Shown piece by piece: positions 58,802-64,000 of a stretch of DNA of 64,000 bases. Source of the stretch: Nocardioides albus (GTDB lineage Bacteria; Actinomycetota; Actinomycetes; Propionibacteriales; Nocardioidaceae); contig NZ_BMQT01000001.1 of assembly GCF_014648255.1 (NCBI RefSeq), forward strand, positions 124,001-188,000, in the 5' to 3' direction. Below the pieces are notes generated by a model. It saw only the letters and a program-made list of their open reading frames with translations. It made no database searches and had not been told where the DNA came from. Position 1 is the first letter of the stretch, and every line of letters begins with the position of its first letter. The position numbers and the translations under genes were made by a program.

Positions 58802-60511
58802 TCAGTTGACGGCGGTGAAGTCACCTCCGCTTGCCCAGTAGGCGACCTCGTCGCCGCTGTAGGCGGCGGTGACGGCGTACTCGCCCGCGGGCAGCTTGAC
58901 GAAGGTGACCCCTGCTGTCCCGTTGCCGAGCTGCTTGGTGACCGTACGTCCGCCGTTGGTCGTGATCTTGACCGACCCCGTGGGTACGTAGCCCGGCGCG
59001 GTGACCTTGACGACCACATCGGCCTCTCGGGAGCCTCCGGTCGCGGTGACCTTGACGGTCGGCTTCACCCGGACGCGGCCGCTGGGGCCGTACGTCTCGG
59101 ACACGGTCTCCCCGCTGCGGGAGCGGGCGACCACGGTGACGCTGAGCCGGCGACCGACGTCGGAGGCTGTCGGGCGGTACTTCTCCGTCGTCGCCCCGGA
59201 GATCGGCGTGCCTTCACGCGTCCACTGGTAGGAGACGTCCACGGCCTCGCTGAAGGTGCCAGGGTTGACCTGCATCAGGCCGCCGAGGCGGGTGCCACCC
59301 TTCACGTAGCCGGCCGCGGTCTGGGTCAGCGACCCGGTCGGCGGCTCCGGCTCCGTGGGCTGTTGCGGAGCCTTGCCGCCGCCGACGAGAGAGGTGGCGA
59401 AGGCGTAGGAGTGCTTCGGCTTGTAGCCGGTCTGGACACCCACGACGACCGCGCCGATCCTCTTCCCTGAGGCCGCTGCAGGCACCTTCAGGAACCGGGA
59501 CTTGCTGCGTGCGATCAGCACCTTGTCGGCGTACCACCTGACCTCGCCGATCTTGGCCGATGGTTCATAGTCGGCTCCGCCGACGGAGACCGTCGAACCG
59601 ACCTTCTGGGTGCCGCCGATCTTCGGCTGCTTCAGCACCTTGAACGTGCCCTGCCTGATCGGCGGCAGGATCTCGCTCATCGTCTTGGCAGAGCTGTAGT
59701 CGTCGCGGGTGCCGGTGAGCACGGCCGCGATCTGCTTGCCGGCGAGGTGGCCGGGGATGCGGAAGGTCTTGTTGGTCGCACCCGGGATCGGCTTCTTGTC
59801 GACGATCCACTGGTAGCGGATCTTGTTCGGGTTGGGGCTCCACGAGCCGGTGTTGACGGTGACCGCCTTGCCGACCTGCGCGGTCCCCTCGACCGTGGGC
59901 GCCTTGGTGACCGAGAGACGCTTGTCGTTGAAGTGGATGAACCCGGTCGGGTAGTTCGTCGAGCCCTTGGTGATCCGGCGCCAGCTGAGGTCGCTGCCGT
60001 AGTTGGACTCCGAGATCGTGATCGAGCTCGAGCCGACCCGTTCGACGATCGCGACGTGCCCGAAGCGGCTCGCGCTCGGGTGCGAGGAGTGCCACCAGGC
60101 GACCGACCCGACGGTCGGCGTCCGGTTGGTCAGCCTGCTCAACGCCACGCCCCAGTTGGTCGCGTTGCCTTCGCCAGACCAAGGGCGAGCGTTCGGCAGG
60201 CCGGTCTGGATCAGCTTGTACGCGACGTAGTTGGTGCAGTTCCTACCGGCGTACATCCGCCAGTACATGTTCCCCCAGGCTTTCTCGTAGCCAGCGGTGG
60301 AGTAGCCCTTGCTGCGACAGTCCGAGAAGCCGGAGCAGAGCGTGATGGAGCCCGCGTGCGCCGGTGAAGCCAGCTTGGGGATGACTTGCACACCGAGGCC
60401 CACGAGCAGCAGAACCGCGCCGGTGACCAATGTCCGACGCAGCGCCCCGCCAGGCTTCCCCACCTGGCGCGACTCTTGTGAATACTGAGGTTTCTGTGAC
60501 TTAAGGGGCAC
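58802..60511 (-). CDS. Secreted CHAP-domain protein with Ig-like repeats
   Basis: A 569-residue exported protein. A hydrophobic signal segment (TLVTGAVLLLVGLGVQVI) ends at ASPAHA. A CHAP amidohydrolase domain follows, with catalytic Cys in GRNCTNYVAY and His in RFGHVAIVE. The rest is about four beta-sandwich repeats with YQWxxxxxPIPGAT-like motifs (RYQWIVDKKPIPGATN; SYQWTREGTPISGATT), as in secreted wall-binding proteins. It probably cuts peptidoglycan peptides. GTG start at 60511. Confidence 0.85.
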   Translation of the reverse strand: MPLKSQKPQYSQESRQVGKPGGALRRTLVTGAVLLLVGLGVQVIPKLASPAHAGSITLCSGFSDCRSKGYSTAGYEKAWGNMYWRMYAGRNCTNYVAYKLIQTGLPNARPWSGEGNATNWGVALSRLTNRTPTVGSVAWWHSSHPSASRFGHVAIVERVGSSSITISESNYGSDLSWRRITKGSTNYPTGFIHFNDKRLSVTKAPTVEGTAQVGKAVTVNTGSWSPNPNKIRYQWIVDKKPIPGATNKTFRIPGHLAGKQIAAVLTGTRDDYSSAKTMSEILPPIRQGTFKVLKQPKIGGTQKVGSTVSVGGADYEPSAKIGEVRWYADKVLIARSKSRFLKVPAAASGKRIGAVVVGVQTGYKPKHSYAFATSLVGGGKAPQQPTEPEPPTGSLTQTAAGYVKGGTRLGGLMQVNPGTFSEAVDVSYQWTREGTPISGATTEKYRPTASDVGRRLSVTVVARSRSGETVSETYGPSGRVRVKPTVKVTATGGSREADVVVKVTAPGYVPTGSVKITTNGGRTVTKQLGNGTAGVTFVKLPAGEYAVTAAYSGDEVAYWASGGDFTAVN

Positions 60512-60664
60512 ATGAGCACCCTAGGGAAAGTTGTCAACCATTGATACCGGTGTGTCGGAATTACAACACTGTATTTTTACTTTCCACGCTCAGTGACACC
60601 CAAGAACGGTCAACAAACGCGATATAGATGTCTCGAAATCCGGGCAGAATGAGAGGATCCAGGC

Positions 60665-63223
60665 ATGCCTGGAACCAATCTCACGCGTGCCGAAGCCACC
60701 GCTAGAGCCGCCCTCCTCGACGTCCTCTCGTACGACATCGATCTCGACCTCACCACAGGTGCTGAGACCTTCGGCTCGACGACGACGATCACCTTCACCG
60801 CCACCGAGGCGGGCACCTCCACCTTCGCCGACCTCGTCGGCGCGACCGTCCACGAGATCACCCTCAACGGCGTCGCGCTCGACCCCGCGGTGGCATACCA
60901 GGATTCTCGGATTCAGCTCGACGGCCTCGCGGCCGAGAACGTGCTGGTCGTCAAGGCCGACTGCACCTACTCCCACACCGGCGAGGGCCTGCACCGCTTC
61001 GTCGACCCCGCCGACGACCGCGTCTACCTCTACTCCCAGTTCGAGGTCCCCGACGCCCGCCGCGTCTACACCACCTTCGAGCAGCCCGACCTCAAGTCCG
61101 TCTTCACCTTCCACGTGACCGCTCCCGAGGGCTGGAAGGTCGTCTCCAACGCGCCGACCCCCGAGCCGAAGCCGCTCGGGGTCTCGACAGGCTCGACCAC
61201 CGTTGCACGCTGGGACTTCGAGCCCACCAAGAAGATGTCGACCTACATCACCGCACTGATCGCCGGTGAGTACCACGAGGTCCAGGACGTCTACGAGGGC
61301 AAGTTCGGCACCATCCCGCTGGGCCACTTCTGCCGCCAGTCCCTGGTCCCCCACCTCGACCGCGACGAGCTCGTGAAGATCACCAAGCAGGGCTTCGAGT
61401 TCTTCGAGGACGCCTTCGACTTCCCCTACCCCTTCGGGAAGTACGACCAGCTCTACGTGCCGGAATACAACATGGGAGCGATGGAGAACGCCGGCGCCGT
61501 GACGCTGCGCGACGAGTACCTGCCGCGCTCCAAGCAGCCGCGCTCCTTCTACGACTTCCGCGCCTCGGTGATCCTCCACGAGATGGCGCACATGTGGTTC
61601 GGCGACCTGGTGACCATGAAGTGGTGGGACGACCTCTGGCTCAACGAGTCGTTCGCCGAGTGGGCCTGCTACCACGCCCAGGCCAACGCGACCGAGTTCA
61701 CCGACGCCTGGACCGGCTTCACCAACGCGCGCAAGCAGACCGGCTACCGCCAGGACCAGCTGCCCACGACCCACCCGATCGCTGCGGACAACTACGACCT
61801 GCAGGCCGTCGAGGTCAACTTCGACATGATCACGTACGCGAAGGGCGCCTCCGTCCTGAAGCAGCTCGTGGCGTGGGTCGGGCTGGAGCCGTTCCTGGAC
61901 GGGCTGAAGGCCTACTTCAAGGAGTTCGCCTACGGGAACTCCGAGTTCAAGGACCTGCTGCGCCACCTCGAGGCCGCCTCCGGGCGTGAGCTCCAGGGCT
62001 GGGCCCAGGAGTGGCTGCAGACCGCCGGGGTCAACACCCTCACCCCCGAGTTCACCCTCGCCGAGGACGGCTCCTACGCCTCCTTCGCCGTCCGTCAGAG
62101 TGCCGCTGCGGACTACCCGACGCTCCGTCGCCACCGCATCGGCCTCGGCCTCTACGACCTGGTCGATGGCGCGCTGGTCCGCCGCGACGCGTTCGAGATC
62201 GACGTCACCGGCGAGCTCACCGACGTGCCGAAGCTGGCCGGGGTCAAGCAGCCCGACCTGCTGCTGCTGAACGAGGGCGACCTCACGTACGCCAAGATCC
62301 GGCTCGACGAGCGCTCGCTCGCCACCGCGCTGTCCTCGCTGTCCGCGCTGGACGACTCGCTCTCGCGCGCGCTGATCTGGGGTGCCGCGTGGGACATGAC
62401 CCGCGACGCCGAGATGCGCGCGACCGACTTCGTCGAGCTCGTGCTCGCCAACATCGGCCGGGAGACCGACGCCTGGGGCGTCACCCGGATCCCGGTCTTC
62501 GCCGCCCAGGCGGTGGGCTCGTTCTCTGCCCCGGCCAACCGCGACGCTCTCAAGGCGCGCTGGGAGACCGGGCTCAAGAGCCTGCTCGAGGCCGCTGCCC
62601 CGGGCAGCGACCACCAGCTGACCTTCGCCCGGACGTACGCCGCCGCAGCCCGCTCCGAGGGCGCGATCGCCGACCTCAAGGGTCTGCTCTCCGGCGACCT
62701 GGCCTTCGACGGTCTCGACATCGACCAGGACCTGCGCTGGGCGCTCGTCACCGGCCTGGCCGCCTCGGGCACCTTCGGTGAGGCCGAGATCGACGCCGAG
62801 CTCGAGCGCGACAACACCATCTCCGGCAAGGAGAAGGCCGCTGCTGCCCGTGCCGCGCAGCCGACCGCCGCCGCCAAGGAGGCCGCGTGGGAGTCGGTCG
62901 TCGTCCGCACCGACGTCGCCAACGAGACCGCCCGCTCGATCGTGCTCTCGTTCCAGCGCAGCGGCCAGGACGAGGTGCTCGCGCCCTTCGTCGACCGCTA
63001 CTTCGAGGCCGCCGACACCCTCTGGGACCACCTCGGCACCCACCGCGCCTCGACGGTGCTGGAGTTCATCTTCCCGAAGCCGGCCGCCTCCCCCGAGCTC
63101 CTGGAGAAGGCCGACAAGTGGCTGGAGACCTCCCCCGCTGAGCCTGCCGCCAAGCGGTACGTCCGCGAGGGACGTGACGAGGTCGCCCGCGCCCTCGCCG
63201 CGCAGGAGCGCGACGCGCAGTAA
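60665..63223 (+). CDS. pepN: Aminopeptidase N
   Basis: An 852-residue M1 zinc aminopeptidase. GAMENAGAV (about residue 270) and the zinc motif HEMAHMWFGD (about 305) with the downstream Glu in LNESFAEW are intact. The ERAP-like C-terminal domain completes the typical length. It cleaves N-terminal residues from cytosolic peptides. The 150-base gap before it is AT-rich and shared with the divergent CHAP gene. A REP-like core is built into codons at 61186-61206. Confidence 0.95.
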   Translation: MPGTNLTRAEATARAALLDVLSYDIDLDLTTGAETFGSTTTITFTATEAGTSTFADLVGATVHEITLNGVALDPAVAYQDSRIQLDGLAAENVLVVKADCTYSHTGEGLHRFVDPADDRVYLYSQFEVPDARRVYTTFEQPDLKSVFTFHVTAPEGWKVVSNAPTPEPKPLGVSTGSTTVARWDFEPTKKMSTYITALIAGEYHEVQDVYEGKFGTIPLGHFCRQSLVPHLDRDELVKITKQGFEFFEDAFDFPYPFGKYDQLYVPEYNMGAMENAGAVTLRDEYLPRSKQPRSFYDFRASVILHEMAHMWFGDLVTMKWWDDLWLNESFAEWACYHAQANATEFTDAWTGFTNARKQTGYRQDQLPTTHPIAADNYDLQAVEVNFDMITYAKGASVLKQLVAWVGLEPFLDGLKAYFKEFAYGNSEFKDLLRHLEAASGRELQGWAQEWLQTAGVNTLTPEFTLAEDGSYASFAVRQSAAADYPTLRRHRIGLGLYDLVDGALVRRDAFEIDVTGELTDVPKLAGVKQPDLLLLNEGDLTYAKIRLDERSLATALSSLSALDDSLSRALIWGAAWDMTRDAEMRATDFVELVLANIGRETDAWGVTRIPVFAAQAVGSFSAPANRDALKARWETGLKSLLEAAAPGSDHQLTFARTYAAAARSEGAIADLKGLLSGDLAFDGLDIDQDLRWALVTGLAASGTFGEAEIDAELERDNTISGKEKAAAARAAQPTAAAKEAAWESVVVRTDVANETARSIVLSFQRSGQDEVLAPFVDRYFEAADTLWDHLGTHRASTVLEFIFPKPAASPELLEKADKWLETSPAEPAAKRYVREGRDEVARALAAQERDAQ

Positions 63224-63234
63224 CGCACCACCGG

Positions 63235-63330
63235 GCCGAGTCGGCTCGTCCTGACCAAAGATCCCGCCGAGTCGGCTCGTCATGACGAGCCGACTCGGCG
63301 GGGTTTTACGTCAGGAAGAGCCGACTCGAC
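63235..63330 (+). terminator. Nested palindrome and rho-independent terminator after pepN
   Basis: The inner hairpin, arms 63263-63282 and 63283-63302, is a perfect 40-bp palindrome followed by GTTTT. An outer inverted repeat (63235-63255 and 63310-63330, 19 of 21 positions) encloses it. The left arms are two direct 21-bp units beginning GCCGAGTCGGCTCGTC. Confidence 0.85.
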
Positions 63331-63416
63331 CGGTCGCGAGTCGACGAAAATCGTTCGCCCGCACAGGGGGTCGACCTGGCAGGGTGGCTTCACCATCGAC
63401 CATGCCGGGAGAAGCC

Positions 63417-64000
63417 GTGAGCCTGAACTTCGACGTCGCCCCCGCAGAAGCCAGCTGGATCGTCGCCGGCCTCCCGGGCTTTCCTGACGAGGCCATCTGG
63501 CGCAGGGTGCTGTTCGGCCCGGACGGGTTCGAGGCGTACGCGAGGGTGCTGGCGCTGCCGGATCCTGTCCGTCCCGGGCAGTCGGAGAACGACGCCGAGG
63601 AGCTCAGCACCGAACTCTCCGACGACGAGATGATCAGCCGCGTCGTCGACCGGATGACGGGCTCCGACGACGGCGTGGAGCTCCTGTTCCTCCTCTGGGA
63701 GGGATGGCCGTATCGCCCGACGCTCGCGCCCAGAAGGTGGATCGACCTTGCCGGCATCCGGCGGTACGCCCTCGCCCGCGGGACGCTTCGCGACTGGCTG
63801 ACCTGGGCGGATTCCGGTGACGAGCGTGGGTTCGCTCCGGGCTTCGTGTGGGCGGCGGACCAGAGCTGGTGCGTCGCGTACGACACGGACCCGCACTTCG
63901 CAGGGGTCGGCGGATCCGCCGAGGCGATCGACCGGCTACTCCGGGATCCGGAGCTGACCACCGTGGCCCAGCCAGCGGGAGCGGGACTCCCGCCGATGTA
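63417..64000 (+). CDS. Hypothetical protein, truncated by the window end
   Basis: At least 194 codons with no recognised domain. It is rich in Trp and Asp (LFLLWEGWPYRP, PGFVWAADQSWCVAYDTDPHF). GTG at 63417 follows GGGAG; an in-frame ATG five codons upstream (63402) is the alternative. There is no signal peptide. The opposite-strand frame in this region is a shadow. Confidence 0.65.
   Translation, partial: MSLNFDVAPAEASWIVAGLPGFPDEAIWRRVLFGPDGFEAYARVLALPDPVRPGQSENDAEELSTELSDDEMISRVVDRMTGSDDGVELLFLLWEGWPYRPTLAPRRWIDLAGIRRYALARGTLRDWLTWADSGDERGFAPGFVWAADQSWCVAYDTDPHFAGVGGSAEAIDRLLRDPELTTVAQPAGAGLPPM

Noticed and set aside
60590..63283. An 897-codon open frame antisense to pepN
   Set aside because: Composition is typical of a shadow frame, with no motifs; pepN is complete on the other strand.
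63311..63961. Minus-strand genes at the right edge
   Set aside because: The plus-strand frame from 63417 has better codon composition and a ribosome site; the minus frames are Ser/Arg/Pro-rich shadows.

Overview
The window is 64 kb of very GC-rich DNA with tightly packed genes, many GTG starts, overlapping ATGA/GTGA junctions and several apparently leaderless genes. These traits, together with a mycothiol-type reductase, an AccD/AccE acyl-CoA carboxylase pair, a SigE-family sigma factor and LacI and WYL regulators, point to an actinobacterium. The gene content fits Nocardioidaceae or a relative, but that is an inference and no marker gene was searched. No rRNA, tRNA, CRISPR array or prophage was seen.

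Layout. 0-3.3 kb: a minus-strand catabolic operon (phosphotransferase, hypothetical, truncated aldehyde dehydrogenase) behind a KstR-like operator. 3.35-5 kb: a lone hypX-like gene behind two tandem CsoR/RcnR-like palindromes. 5.2-6 kb: a small alarmone synthetase. 6-14.9 kb: a branched-chain-amino-acid-type ABC transporter whose livF is frameshifted in the P-loop, followed by two secreted proteins, with a divergent LacI regulator. 14.9-15.4 kb: arfB, then a 470-bp array of 21-bp repeats that changes orientation in the middle.

16-32.8 kb looks like a conserved actinobacterial block (FadE25-like dehydrogenase, purE, purK, adenylyl cyclase, birA, accD, accE) with two insertions. A LysR/CitMHS/AtuA/CocE carboxylate cluster lies between fadE and purE, and a solitary SNF2 helicase lies between purE and purK. 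A second copy of the 21-bp repeat array sits at the helicase-purK junction. Two hairpins with a shared loop core lie between accD and accE.

33-36.2 kb is a small module: an unknown Trp-rich secreted protein, two membrane proteins and an ABC ATPase. 36.2-41.1 kb: a GT87-type membrane enzyme, a sigma factor with a membrane partner, and a DUF885 peptidase. 41.2-46 kb: a YtfQRT-YjfF-type sugar ABC operon flanked and interrupted by a second family of palindromic repeats. 46-64 kb is mostly housekeeping or stress functions: AlkX-like glycosylase, VOC protein, GPP34, epoxide hydrolase with WYL regulator, DUF3626 and amidotransferase, a VapBC-like pair, metG, peptidoglycan amidase, two TIGR03086 proteins, a lipoprotein, an Rv2466c-like protein, a CHAP protein, pepN, and a truncated unknown gene.

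The strongest candidates for something undescribed are the bidirectional 21-bp repeat arrays between convergent genes, the mirror-arm hairpins around accD/accE, the orphan hypX under a putative CsoR-type operator, and the secreted protein/ABC module.
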